In this document: positions 8,678 through 15,970 of the stretch, piece after piece | Layout of the letters: every line of letters begins with the position of its first letter | Numbering within the stretch: position 1 is the first letter of the stretch | Assembly: GCA_003139955.1 (NCBI GenBank) | Contig: PLHK01000130.1 | Coordinates: 1-34,783, forward strand | DNA: 34,783 bases | Source of the DNA: Limisphaerales bacterium | Lineage (GTDB): Bacteria > Verrucomicrobiota > Verrucomicrobiia > Limisphaerales > UBA11358 | Direction of reading: 5' to 3' | Made by a program: the position numbers and the translations under genes | The notes under the pieces: generated by a model | What the model saw: only the letters and a program-made list of their open reading frames with translations | Database searches by the model: none | What the model was told of the DNA's origin: nothing

Positions 8678-9300
8678 TGAAGCAAGGCGGGAAATTTGTG
8701 GGTGAGCCAGGAATTTTTGAAATCCACAACGCCCAGCAAAAAGAGTCCGGGCAGCACGCGTGCGATGCTGGTAGTCAACACCACCACAAACATCGCTGAC
8801 AGATAAAGTCCGAAGGCGTGGGTCGGGTCGGGCTGCATCACACGCGGAATGCCTTGGTAGAGAACCCAAACGACCATGAGGATGCCGATGATTGCCGATG
8901 CCCACGGACTCACCATCGGGCCGGCGTCGAGAAGATGCGCCAGAAACAATGGGCTGTATCCATAGGCCATGGTGGTGAACGCCTGCTGATAATTGCGACG
9001 GTGCTCGAAGGTCTGGCTCATTTTCAGTAGCAGCAGGGCGCTCACAAGAACCATAAGCAATAACAGTGCGGCTTGGATGGCTTCAAAAGTGACGATGCCG
9101 TGATTGGAAAAAGTTTTTAACTGCTGAAATTTCGGCTGCCATTTTCCCCAGCGATCCAGCCCCCAGCCTTCGACGGCGGAACTGATCACAATCATCGGCA
9201 GCAGATAAACGAACAGGATAAAGCTGAAGCCTCGGCGAGCCCGGGCGATTCCATCCCAAGTCGCACCCGGCTCGAACAGCAAAAAGAACACCTTAATCAT
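8674..9300 (-). CDS. Yip1-family integral membrane protein
   Basis: A 208-residue membrane protein. After a cytosolic start (FFLLFEPGATWDGIARARRG, the usual opening of bacterial Yip1-domain proteins) there are about five hydrophobic segments, including FILFVYLLPMIVIS, QAALLLLMVLVSALLLL, AIIGILMVVWVLY and LYLSAMFVVVLTT. The motif TTMAYGYSPLFLAHLLD corresponds to the conserved YAxxP region of Yip1. Family function in bacteria is unknown. The ATG at 9300 is chosen over a TTG at 9309. It overlaps its small downstream partner by ATGA. Confidence 0.8.
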   Translation of the reverse strand: MIKVFFLLFEPGATWDGIARARRGFSFILFVYLLPMIVISSAVEGWGLDRWGKWQPKFQQLKTFSNHGIVTFEAIQAALLLLMVLVSALLLLKMSQTFEHRRNYQQAFTTMAYGYSPLFLAHLLDAGPMVSPWASAIIGILMVVWVLYQGIPRVMQPDPTHAFGLYLSAMFVVVLTTSIARVLPGLFLLGVVDFKNSWLTHKFPALLQ

Positions 9301-9384
9301 TAAGCGCAAAAGTTAAACCTCTGGCCGCGAGTTGTCAGTAAAATCCGCTTTCACTTCCGCGCCGTGCGCCGTTAAACTGGTCGC

Positions 9385-9705
9385 ATGAAAGTTGATCTTG
9401 GCATCTGGAGCAAACTCACCCAGGCGGTTGTCGCGCTGGTAGCGGTTGCCGTTTTGATTTTGATTGTCATGGCCTACCTGCCGCTCATCCATCAAAATGA
9501 ACGGATGCGCCGCGAAGTTCTCCGGCTCGACACCGAGTTGCAAAAACAAGACGCCATCTCCCGCCAGTTACGCGCCGACATTGACGCGCTCCGCGATGAT
9601 CCCGCGACCGTCGAGCGGCTGATCCGGGAAAAGCTCGCTTATGCCAAACCGGATGAAACGGTGATCCGCTTTGAAACCAATTCGGTTATTGCGACTCCAA
9701 GATAA
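9385..9705 (+). CDS. Septum formation initiator family protein (FtsB/DivIC-like)
   Basis: A 106-residue single-pass protein: short cytosolic N-terminus, one membrane helix (about residues 14-32, VVALVAVAVLILIVMAYLP), then a heptad-rich coiled coil (NERMRREVLRLDTELQKQ) and the family-typical DPATVERLIREKLAYAKPDE block before the C-terminal tail. The last block (xxERxAREKLgyxkpgE) is diagnostic for FtsB/DivIC, small divisome proteins that bind FtsL/FtsQ. It is a lone plus-strand gene between minus-strand genes, sharing its upstream region with the divergent Yip1-like gene. No Shine-Dalgarno is seen. Its stop reaches into a terminator hairpin. Confidence 0.87.
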   Translation: MKVDLGIWSKLTQAVVALVAVAVLILIVMAYLPLIHQNERMRREVLRLDTELQKQDAISRQLRADIDALRDDPATVERLIREKLAYAKPDETVIRFETNSVIATPR

Positions 9706-9734
9706 AAGCCGCCCCGGTTTTCTAGAGCGGCTTT
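9705..9734. terminator. Hairpin terminator between convergent genes
   Basis: AAAGCCGC (9705-9712) pairs with GCGGCTTT (9727-9734). On the minus strand the stem is followed by TTTTATCTT, so it best fits the end of frr. On the plus strand the T tract is only three bases, so termination of the FtsB-like gene there is weaker. Confidence 0.7.
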
Positions 9735-9771
9735 GCAAACATAAATCCTAAATCATGAATCGTAAATTTCT

Positions 9772-10332
9772 TCACACCGTCATGATTTCTTTTTCCTTGT
9801 GGACGACATGCGCGTCAATTTTGCCAATGTAATCGTCCGTCAGCTTTTGCAGATCTTTTTCCGCCTGTTTTTTCGCGTCCTCCGTGACGCCGCTGTCGTG
9901 CGCGTGCTTCTTAAACAAATCCATCGCGTCACGGCGGACGTGGCGGACGGCCACGCGTCCGTCTTCGGACATTTTTTTGATGAGCTTCACAAATTCTTGA
10001 CGCCGCTCCGTGCTCAATTCCGGAAACGCCAGCCGCAGTAGCTTGCCCTGCACCACCGGCGAGAGGCCGAGGTTCGCCTTCTGGATCGCCTTCTCAATCG
10101 GTTGCAGCGCGGCCACATCCCACGGTTGAATAACCAGCATGCGCGGCTCCGGCGTGGAGATGTTTGCGAGCTCGCGGATGCGCATCATCGAGCCATAAAC
10201 TTCCGCCTGAATATTCTCCACGAGACTGGCCGACGCCTTCCCCGTGCGCACGCCCACAAAATCATTCGCCAGCTTCTGCTCGGTCTTGAGCATTTTTTCT
10301 TCGGCTTCCAAAAGAATGTCGTCCAGTGTCAT
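9772..10332 (-). CDS. frr: Ribosome recycling factor
   Basis: A 186-residue RRF, the normal length. It splits post-termination ribosomes with EF-G. Recognisable blocks: FVGVRTGKASASLVENI (the RTGRA-type motif near the N-terminus), VQPWD-like IQPWDVAALQPIEKAI, IQKANLGLSP, FPELSTERRQEFVK, and VAVRHVRRDAMD of the domain I helical bundle, ending DAHVVHKEKEIMTV. The ATG at 10332 gives the standard MTLDDILLEAEEKM start; the frame extends six residues further. It follows the SIS-domain gene by 21 bases, so it is probably cotranscribed with it. The usual pyrH neighbour is absent. Confidence 0.97.
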   Translation of the reverse strand: MTLDDILLEAEEKMLKTEQKLANDFVGVRTGKASASLVENIQAEVYGSMMRIRELANISTPEPRMLVIQPWDVAALQPIEKAIQKANLGLSPVVQGKLLRLAFPELSTERRQEFVKLIKKMSEDGRVAVRHVRRDAMDLFKKHAHDSGVTEDAKKQAEKDLQKLTDDYIGKIDAHVVHKEKEIMTV

Positions 10333-10353
10333 AATTTCAAACCATAGCAAAAT

Positions 10354-12147
10354 TTATTGCGCCTGTAAAAATCTTTCGGCCTGCTCGTTCGTGAAATCAT
10401 TTTTTGCCCGCACCACCGCCATGCCCACGACCGGCGGATACGTCTGATCCGCCTTCATTCGCGGCTCGACGTATTCGATGATTTCAAAAAGCAATCCGTT
10501 CGCGCGTTCGTAAGGCAAATCGGTGAGCTTGGAAATATAGCGCGTCGCGCGGTCAATCAATTTCAAATTGCTCGGCACGACCCACACCATGTAATTGCCC
10601 ATCACGCGTCCCAGCCGCACCATCGTGCAAGTGGAAAGCGCATTCATCACCAGCTTCACCGCCACGCGCGTAATGCCGTTAAGGAGAAAATTTGCCTGCG
10701 GAACACGAACAATTACAGTCACCGTCTCTCTTGTGTCATTTGCGCTACAAAGCCGATTAAGAAATTCCGCGTTAGTCATTCCGAAATAAAGCACGCTTGT
10801 TTTTGCTCCCAATTGTTTATCAATTTCAATTCGCGCAGGTTCAAATTTTAACCATGAATCCCGTTCTTGTTCACAAAAGACTACAATTGTGCTGTTGTCA
10901 CTTGCAAAAGGTCGAAACGATATTCCATCAAAACCGATGCGGAAACGCATCAGTTCCGTCGCGCTAATCTTACGGATGATTTCCTGCGTGCGGGGAAACT
11001 TGTCTTCGCCCACGAGCGCGCGGATTTCAACATCGCTCCATTCCACGCAACGCGGTTTACGCTTCAAAATACTGCGCCACGCGGATGCCGCGTCCGGTTC
11101 TGGCAAAAACAGATACGCCCACGATTCTGTCGCCGTCGTATCGTCAAATTTACGGAACGGCGGCGTGCAATACGTCGGCGAACGCTCCGTCGTGTCCGTC
11201 AAGACATCCGCGCCCAAACGGTCGGCGAAATAATTGTTTTTGCCGCCGCCGCGATAAACCGACTCTTCCAATTTTACGAGTTTAGCAAGTGACAAGAGAA
11301 ATTCTGGCGAACGCAAATTGACGTGAAGAGTTTTTAGCTGCGCCAGAAATTCATTAGCAACACCGATGGTTTTTTGTCCAGTCAGCTTGCGCACAACGAT
11401 TTCCAAAACCGTCAGCATAACGCAAAGTTGGATGGAGGTGGCTTGCATCCGCGTCGAGCCGGTAATGCTCATCGGCCCGGTTGTGAGATTTATTTTCTCG
11501 AGGCGCTCGTCCTGAATCACCTCGCGGCTGCGCTGGACGTGTTCGCACAAAATGTCATCGGGATTGTTATAGACGAAATAAACTTTCGCGCCCGCCTTCA
11601 CACCCGCCCACGCCGTGCCGATGACGAATGATGTTTCACCGCCTTCGGTGATGGCAAAAACCACGTCCTTTGCGGACAAACTTAAATCAGTAATTTGTTT
11701 TTCTCCAAACGCCGTAAAATCCTCGAAGCCTTCAACCGATTTGATGAGCGCGTAATCACCGCCCGCCATCACGCTAAAAGTGCGGTTTTCCAAATCAGAA
11801 TTTTGTCGCTTTTGCCAGAAATCGCGCCAGATGGAATCGAGCAAAATACTCAACCGCCCGGTCGAACCGCAGCCGGTGAAAAATATTTTTCCGCCGGACT
11901 TGATTGAAGCGAGAATTACAGCGGCAATTTTCTCCGCGTGGCCGGACGCGGCGAACACGCGGAATTTATTCACGACGTCACCATCAGCTTCAAACAGTAA
12001 ATCGAGCGCGGCGGCAATGTCGGTTTTTGCGACTTCGCTCAAATTCGCCGTGACGGGATGCGAGGATTCGGTGACGAGCGCACCGAGCTTGAACTGGCCG
12101 CTGATCTGCAAAAATTCTTCGGAACGTCTTTGTGAACTGGCGCTCAT
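10354..12147 (-). CDS. Tandem SIS-domain protein, GKRP/MurQ-like
   Basis: A 597-residue protein with two SIS (sugar isomerase) domains, the layout of glucokinase regulatory protein (GKRP) rather than of single-SIS MurQ etherases (about 300 residues). The first SIS domain has GCGSTGRLS (92-100), MAGGDYALIKSVEGFED (127-143) and TGSTRM (229-234), all parallel to MurQ. The second closes with MNALSTCTMVRLGRVMGNYM (around 502-521) and SNLKLIDRATRYI. The position of the MurQ catalytic Glu in LDASE is LDSIW here, while the second Glu (VEGFED) is kept. It therefore probably binds a sugar phosphate such as fructose-6-P or MurNAc-6-P, with doubtful etherase activity. It overlaps the epimerase gene by ATGA and precedes frr. 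Confidence 0.85.
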   Translation of the reverse strand: MSASSQRRSEEFLQISGQFKLGALVTESSHPVTANLSEVAKTDIAAALDLLFEADGDVVNKFRVFAASGHAEKIAAVILASIKSGGKIFFTGCGSTGRLSILLDSIWRDFWQKRQNSDLENRTFSVMAGGDYALIKSVEGFEDFTAFGEKQITDLSLSAKDVVFAITEGGETSFVIGTAWAGVKAGAKVYFVYNNPDDILCEHVQRSREVIQDERLEKINLTTGPMSITGSTRMQATSIQLCVMLTVLEIVVRKLTGQKTIGVANEFLAQLKTLHVNLRSPEFLLSLAKLVKLEESVYRGGGKNNYFADRLGADVLTDTTERSPTYCTPPFRKFDDTTATESWAYLFLPEPDAASAWRSILKRKPRCVEWSDVEIRALVGEDKFPRTQEIIRKISATELMRFRIGFDGISFRPFASDNSTIVVFCEQERDSWLKFEPARIEIDKQLGAKTSVLYFGMTNAEFLNRLCSANDTRETVTVIVRVPQANFLLNGITRVAVKLVMNALSTCTMVRLGRVMGNYMVWVVPSNLKLIDRATRYISKLTDLPYERANGLLFEIIEYVEPRMKADQTYPPVVGMAVVRAKNDFTNEQAERFLQAQ

Positions 12148-13088
12148 GGCGGATGCGCCGGGCTGGCGTTTTTTTTTGGGCAGAGATTTTCCAGTGCGGC
12201 GCGGAGTTGCGGGAACTGGAATTGGAAATCCACTTCAAGAAATTTATCTGCCGAGCAGCGCTGGCTGACCAGCGCGAGCGACGGCTCAAAATTGAACAGC
12301 CACGCGCCGAGGCGCACGGCAAATTCCGGCGCGGGCGGACTCCACGGGCGATCCAGCACTCGGCGCAGTTCGCCCATGAATTCCGCATTGGTCACCGCGC
12401 CCGGTGCGACGGCGTTAAAAGTTCCGGCCAAAGTTTCCCGTTTCACCACGGTCACGAACATCTGCACTAAGTCGGCCAGATGAATCCAACTGATGTATTG
12501 CCGTCCGCTGCCCGCCGCGCCGCCGAGATAAAATTTTGCCAGCCGGCTCAAGAGCGGCAGTGCGCCACCATCGCGCCCGAGCACAAAACCGATCCGCAAC
12601 ACAACTTTGCGTGTCTGTGGAACCGTGGTCGAATCGAAGGCTGCCTCCCATTGCCGGCAGATTTCTGCGAGCGTGTTTTCGCCGGACGGAAAATTTTCAT
12701 CACGGATATGGTTGCCGGTGTCGCCGTAAAAACCAACCGCGCTTGCCTGCACCCAGACGCGTGGCGGAACTTTGACCTGCGCCAGCGCGTCGGCGATGGC
12801 ATTGACCGAGTCCACGCGCGAAGCCGTGATTTTAAAAACATTCTTCGGCGTGTGCGGGCAGTTTATGTTTTTGCCAGCGAGATTAATGACGGCTTCCGCG
12901 CCGTCGACAAACTGAACCCAGCCGCCAAGTTTTTTTCCATTCCAAGCGACTTCACGGATGCCGTCGGCGCGTCCATGCGGCGCTCGCGTAAGGATGATAA
13001 CTTCAAAATTGCGTGCGGAAAATTCCTCCGCCAGTACGCGACCGATGAACCCGCTGCCACCCGCGATGACGATGCGTTTTTGGTTCAT
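12144..13088 (-). CDS. TIGR01777 family NAD-dependent epimerase (YfcH/SDR39U1-like)
   Basis: A 314-residue atypical short-chain dehydrogenase. The Rossmann start is VIAGGSGFIGRVLAEEF (glycines GGSGFIG). The family markers follow: VAWNGK, AEAVINLAGKNI, SRVDSVNAIADAL, QASAVGFYGD (the YxxxN variant of TIGR01777 with GFYG), RIGFVLGRDGGALPLL, SGRQYISWIHLADL and FNAVAP; a C-terminal DUF1731 segment (SQRCSADKFLEVDFQFQFPQ) matches the usual ending. E. coli YfcH and human SDR39U1 belong here; the substrate is unknown. Its stop overlaps the next gene's ATG (ATGA), and the DUF309 gene ends only seven bases upstream, so the four genes down to frr look like one operon. Confidence 0.93.
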   Translation of the reverse strand: MNQKRIVIAGGSGFIGRVLAEEFSARNFEVIILTRAPHGRADGIREVAWNGKKLGGWVQFVDGAEAVINLAGKNINCPHTPKNVFKITASRVDSVNAIADALAQVKVPPRVWVQASAVGFYGDTGNHIRDENFPSGENTLAEICRQWEAAFDSTTVPQTRKVVLRIGFVLGRDGGALPLLSRLAKFYLGGAAGSGRQYISWIHLADLVQMFVTVVKRETLAGTFNAVAPGAVTNAEFMGELRRVLDRPWSPPAPEFAVRLGAWLFNFEPSLALVSQRCSADKFLEVDFQFQFPQLRAALENLCPKKNASPAHPP

Positions 13089-13095
13089 GGTAGAA

Positions 13096-13485
13096 TCATT
13101 CTTGCAGCGACAAATGTGGAACGTTGGTGGCGGAAAGTGGATTCACCTTGAACTCATTTGTTTCCAATTGCCGCAGCCAGCCTCCAATCAGGCGCAACAC
13201 CACTTGTAAATCAAGCTGCTCGTGGGGCGAAGGATATTTTTCAAGATTCGCTTGCGCGAGCTTGAACAGCGCGGCGGACGGGCGCAGCCGGTTTTTTTGC
13301 AGATGCACGAACGCACCCGCCAGTTGGATCAATCCCTTGTAGAAATTTCCATCATCGCCATGCCTGTCCAGCAGCCACAAATCCTCCAGCACGTCGTGCG
13401 CCTCGTAGAAAAGCTGGCGGTTGAAGCAATCAAAATAGCCAAGGTAATGCGCGTCCAAATCACGTCCTCGGAAAGACTCAATCAT
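13096..13485 (-). CDS. DUF309 domain protein
   Basis: A 129-residue protein of the DUF309 family. The hallmark FYEAHDVLEDLWL lies at about residues 26-38, and the second helix is FYKGLIQLAGAFVHLQKNR; both hold the His/Glu residues conserved in the family, which suggest a metal- or ligand-binding helical bundle of unknown function. The ATG at 13485 gives MIESFRGRDLDAHYLGYFD; a TTG at 13530 would add 15 unusual residues and run almost into the terminator. It ends seven bases before the epimerase start. Confidence 0.88.
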   Translation of the reverse strand: MIESFRGRDLDAHYLGYFDCFNRQLFYEAHDVLEDLWLLDRHGDDGNFYKGLIQLAGAFVHLQKNRLRPSAALFKLAQANLEKYPSPHEQLDLQVVLRLIGGWLRQLETNEFKVNPLSATNVPHLSLQE

Positions 13486-13530
13486 CGTGGCGATGCGTGC
13501 GCTTTTGTGGCTCACAAGCTGACGATGCAA

Positions 13531-13558
13531 TAAAAAAGCCGCCCAACCCGGGCGGCTT
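13531..13558 (-). terminator. Rho-independent terminator
   Basis: AAGCCGCCC (13536-13544) pairs with GGGCGGCTT (13550-13558) around a five-base loop. On the minus strand the stem runs into TTTTTTA, 15 bases past the stop of the small gene at 13573-13803, which it ends. Confidence 0.9.
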
Positions 13559-13572
13559 GCTAAAACTTACTA

Positions 13573-13803
13573 TTACTTTTTGGCCGCTTTGATTTTGGCC
13601 CAGCGCGCTTTTTGCGCTGCGCGAATCCTGGCGATTCCGGCGGCACTGATTTTCTTTTTCGCCGGTTTCACGATTTTTTCCGCAGCAGGTTTTACGATGG
13701 TTGAACCGGACAACTTATCAAGTTCGCCTTGCAACTTTGCAATTTGTTCTTTTAGTTGCGCCGCGTGTCTTAATTGAACTGGAGTTAGATGGTTAATACT
13801 CAT
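13573..13803 (-). CDS. Small basic protein with KARWAKIKA-type tail
   Basis: A 76-residue protein. Residues 9-32 are a predicted short coiled-coil helix (VQLRHAAQLKEQIAKLQGEL); then a Lys/Pro linker (KPAAEKIVKPAKKK) leads to the C-terminal motif ISAAGIARIRAAQKARWAKI followed by KAAKK. That closing motif recurs at the end of many small uncharacterised bacterial proteins and is thought to bind nucleic acid, though this is unproven. It is monocistronic: its own terminator lies just downstream and its promoter must lie in the divergent region shared with the riboswitch. Confidence 0.8.
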   Translation of the reverse strand: MSINHLTPVQLRHAAQLKEQIAKLQGELDKLSGSTIVKPAAEKIVKPAKKKISAAGIARIRAAQKARWAKIKAAKK

Positions 13804-13870
13804 GGGTAAGATTAGTCATGGATGACGGGTTAAGTCAATCTTCGGTTATCTTTATAAGATAAAAAATTAT

Positions 13871-13899
13871 TTGACAGTTGCCCACACTGGCATCAATCT
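13871..13899 (+). promoter_or_regulatory. Candidate sigma-70-type promoter for the riboswitch operon
   Basis: A perfect -35 box TTGACA (13871-13876) is followed after 17 bases by CAATCT (13894-13899), a poor -10 that keeps the key A and final T. Transcription would start about 15-20 bases before the SAM aptamer, which is the expected distance. The weak -10 keeps confidence modest. Confidence 0.45.
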
Positions 13900-13920
13900 A
13901 TCCGCATCCGTTGATTTGAC

Positions 13921-14040
13921 GGACTCATAACGAGTGGTCGAGGGACTGGCCCGGCGACACCACGGCAACCGATTGAACTGGTTTTCAATGTCAGGTGCCA
14001 ATTCCAGCTCAAGCACCATTAGCTTGGGAAAAATGAGAAG
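13921..14040 (+). promoter_or_regulatory. SAM-I (S-box) riboswitch aptamer
   Basis: The S-box core is readable base by base. P1 pairs CTCAT (13924-13928) with ATGAG (14033-14037). The conserved junction and P2 strand contain GAGGGACTGGCCC, then GGCAACC; P3 is GATTGAA with TTCAAT; AGGTGCCAATTCCAGC matches the conserved block after P3; P4 pairs CAAGC with GCTTG; and GGGAAAAATGAGAAG closes the aptamer. SAM binding stabilises P1. The 3' P1 strand plus the next bases (GAGAAG) can instead pair with CTTCTC at 14062-14067, which is the 5' arm of the terminator. That gives an OFF switch: high SAM, termination. Confidence 0.93.
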
Positions 14041-14057
14041 AGCACAACCGTTTTGTC

Positions 14058-14088
14058 GCCCCTTCTCGTCATGAGTCGGGGCTTTTTT
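14058..14088 (+). terminator. Riboswitch expression-platform terminator
   Basis: GCCCC (14058-14062) pairs with GGGGC (14078-14082), with an inner CTC/GAG pair and a five-base loop, followed by six T. Its 3' arm repeats the ATGAG of P1 (14071-14075), so it and P1 compete for the same CTTCTC strand. It regulates the thrC operon by attenuation. Confidence 0.9.
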
Positions 14089-14106
14089 GTTGCCTTAAAA
14101 TCATCG

Positions 14107-14168
14107 GTAGCAGCGAAAGTGAGTTCGCTCTGACTGAAAATAATGAGCCGACTCACGTCGGCTGCTAC
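14107..14168. repeat. Complex inverted repeat (three-hairpin palindrome)
   Basis: Outer arms GTAGCAGC (14107-14114) and GCTGCTAC (14161-14168) enclose two inner hairpins, GCGAA/TTCGC and GCCGAC/GTCGGC. The element lies between the terminator and the thrC start, so it is transcribed as the 5' leader only when the riboswitch is ON. Shape and place suggest a dispersed REP/BIME-like element. Confidence 0.7.
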
Positions 14169-14188
14169 GATTGAAGAAATAAAAATTT

Positions 14189-15448
14189 ATGAGTGAAAAG
14201 CATCACGGTTTCATGAAGACACTCAAGTGCCGCGAATGCGCGCGCGAATATCCGCTCGAAGCGACGCACGTCTGCGAGTTCGACTTCGGCCCGCTCGAAG
14301 TCGCCTACGATTACGAGCGCATCAAAAAATCGCTCACGCGCGAAATCATCCAGTCGCGTCCGAAAACGATGTGGCGTTACCGCGAGCTTTTGCCCATCGC
14401 AGGCGAGCCGACCGTCGGCCCACTCGTCGGTTTCACGCCACTCGTCAAAGCGAACCGCCTCGCAAAAGCTCTTGGCATCCGCGAACTCTGGGTCAAGAAC
14501 GACGCCGTGAATTATCCGACGCTCTCGTTCAAGGATCGTGTCGTCAGCGTCGCGTTGAGCCGCGCGAAGGAATTAGGTTTTGAAACTGTCGCGTGCGCGT
14601 CCACGGGAAATTTGGCGAACTCCGTCGCCGCCAACGCCGCGAGCGCGGGATTAAAATCCTACGTTTTCATTCCGTCCGATTTGGAGCAGGGGAAAATTTT
14701 GAACTCGCTCATCTACGGCGCAAACGTCATCTGCATCAAAGGCCATTACGACGAGGTGAACCGCCTCTGCGCCGAGATCGCCGGCAAATTCGGCTGGGCA
14801 TTTGTGAACGTGAACATGAGGCCGTATTACGCTGAAGGCTCGAAGAGCATGGCGTATGAAATCGCCGAGCAACTCGGCTGGCGGCTGCCGCAGCACACGA
14901 TCGTGCCGATGGCGTCCGGCTCGTTGCTGACGAAAATCCACAAAGGCTACCAGGAATTTGTAAAGCTCGGGCTCGTCGCGAATTCCGAGACGCACATCCA
15001 CGGCGCGCAGGCCACGGGCTGTTCGCCGATTTCCGTCGCGCAAAAGGCCGGACTCGATTTCTTCAAGCCGGTGAAGCCCGACACGATTGCGAAATCGCTC
15101 GCCATCGGCACGCCGGCGGACGGTTTTTACGCGCTCAAAGTGATGCGCGAAACCAACGCCGCGGCTGACGACGTGACCGACGACGAAATCCGCGACGCGA
15201 TCAAGCTGCTCGCCGAGACGGAAGGCATTTTTGCCGAGACCGCCGGCGGCGTGACCGTGGGCGTGGCGAAGAAACTCATTGCGTCCGGGAAAATCCCGCG
15301 CGATTCTTCCGCCGTCATCTGCGTCACTGGCAACGGATTGAAGACGCTCGACGCCGTGCAAGGTCATGTCGGCAAACCGCGCGAAATCAAGCCGAGCCTG
15401 CGCGAATTCGAGGCGCTGCTGGCGCATGAAGAAAAAGTGAATGCGTAA
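14189..15448 (+). CDS. thrC: Threonine synthase-like PLP enzyme under SAM riboswitch
   Basis: A 419-residue fold-type II PLP enzyme. An N-terminal zinc-ribbon remnant holds Cys14, Cys17 and Cys29, but the fourth position is Asp32. Next come the threonine synthase blocks GFTPLVKANRLAKALG, VNYPTLSFKDRVVSVAL with PLP-Lys115, ACASTGNLANSVAA, PMASGSLLTKIH, HIHGAQATGCSPI and ETAGGVTVGVAKKL. The family converts O-phosphohomoserine to threonine. Here it sits behind a SAM OFF switch and ahead of a CysO-like sulfur carrier and a NIL protein, so homocysteine synthesis from O-phosphohomoserine is a real alternative (inference). The first ATG, 14189, is taken; 14213 is possible. The next gene begins directly at the stop (TAAATG). 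Confidence 0.9.
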   Translation: MSEKHHGFMKTLKCRECAREYPLEATHVCEFDFGPLEVAYDYERIKKSLTREIIQSRPKTMWRYRELLPIAGEPTVGPLVGFTPLVKANRLAKALGIRELWVKNDAVNYPTLSFKDRVVSVALSRAKELGFETVACASTGNLANSVAANAASAGLKSYVFIPSDLEQGKILNSLIYGANVICIKGHYDEVNRLCAEIAGKFGWAFVNVNMRPYYAEGSKSMAYEIAEQLGWRLPQHTIVPMASGSLLTKIHKGYQEFVKLGLVANSETHIHGAQATGCSPISVAQKAGLDFFKPVKPDTIAKSLAIGTPADGFYALKVMRETNAAADDVTDDEIRDAIKLLAETEGIFAETAGGVTVGVAKKLIASGKIPRDSSAVICVTGNGLKTLDAVQGHVGKPREIKPSLREFEALLAHEEKVNA

Positions 15449-15955
15449 ATGAATACTCAAAAGCCAAAACGTAAAATGCCGTGGTGGGCAATTTTGCTGT
15501 GCATTGTTTTTGCACCAATTCTTTTGGTCGCAATTCCAACTTTGTTGATAATTGTGCTGGCACTTTATGTCGTCAGCACAATTTGTCTGCACATTCTTAT
15601 TTGGTCGCTGTGGTATTCTCGCGGGTGTGACATTTTATTCGTCTATTCGGATAGTCCGATTTGGCATGATTACGTCGAGCAACATATTATTTCCAAACTC
15701 GGCAAGCGCGCGGTTATTCTTAACTGGTCGCAACGCAAACAATGGCGTTTTTCAATTGCTAGGATGGCTTTTTATCATTTCGGCGGTTATCGCCAATTCA
15801 ATCCGCTTGGCATTGTGTTTCGTCCATTTCATCGCACGCGAACTTTTAGATTTTGGCAGCCATTCCGAGATTTCAAACACGGAAATTCAGAAGCTCTTCA
15901 AAAAATGGAAAATGAATTTTTTGAATTGATTAGAATTCAAAGACACGAATCGTAA
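15449..15955 (+). CDS. AT-rich membrane protein of unknown function inside the thrC operon
   Basis: A 168-residue protein I do not recognise. Residues 13-54 are strongly hydrophobic (two adjacent membrane helices, WAILLCIVFAPILLVAIP and LLIIVLALYVVSTICL). The cytosolic part contains DILFVYSDSPIWHDYVEQHI, then RAVILNWSQRKQW, FGGYRQFNPLGIVFRPF and FRFWQPFRDFKHG, which read like a conserved soluble domain. The ATG touches the thrC stop. Base composition is clearly more AT-rich than the flanking genes (many TTT, ATT, AAT codons), so it may have arrived later than the rest of the operon. Role in sulfur or amino-acid metabolism is only suggested by position. Confidence 0.78.
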   Translation: MNTQKPKRKMPWWAILLCIVFAPILLVAIPTLLIIVLALYVVSTICLHILIWSLWYSRGCDILFVYSDSPIWHDYVEQHIISKLGKRAVILNWSQRKQWRFSIARMAFYHFGGYRQFNPLGIVFRPFHRTRTFRFWQPFRDFKHGNSEALQKMENEFFELIRIQRHES

Positions 15956-15970
15956 AATTATTTTTAATTT

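Noticed and set aside
13804-14188. tRNA or T-box in the 385-base gap
   Set aside because: The conserved sequence blocks fit the SAM-I aptamer, not a T-box or tRNA.
14651-15592. 313-codon frame on the minus strand
   Set aside because: Antisense to thrC; no domain, and composition is that of a shadow frame.
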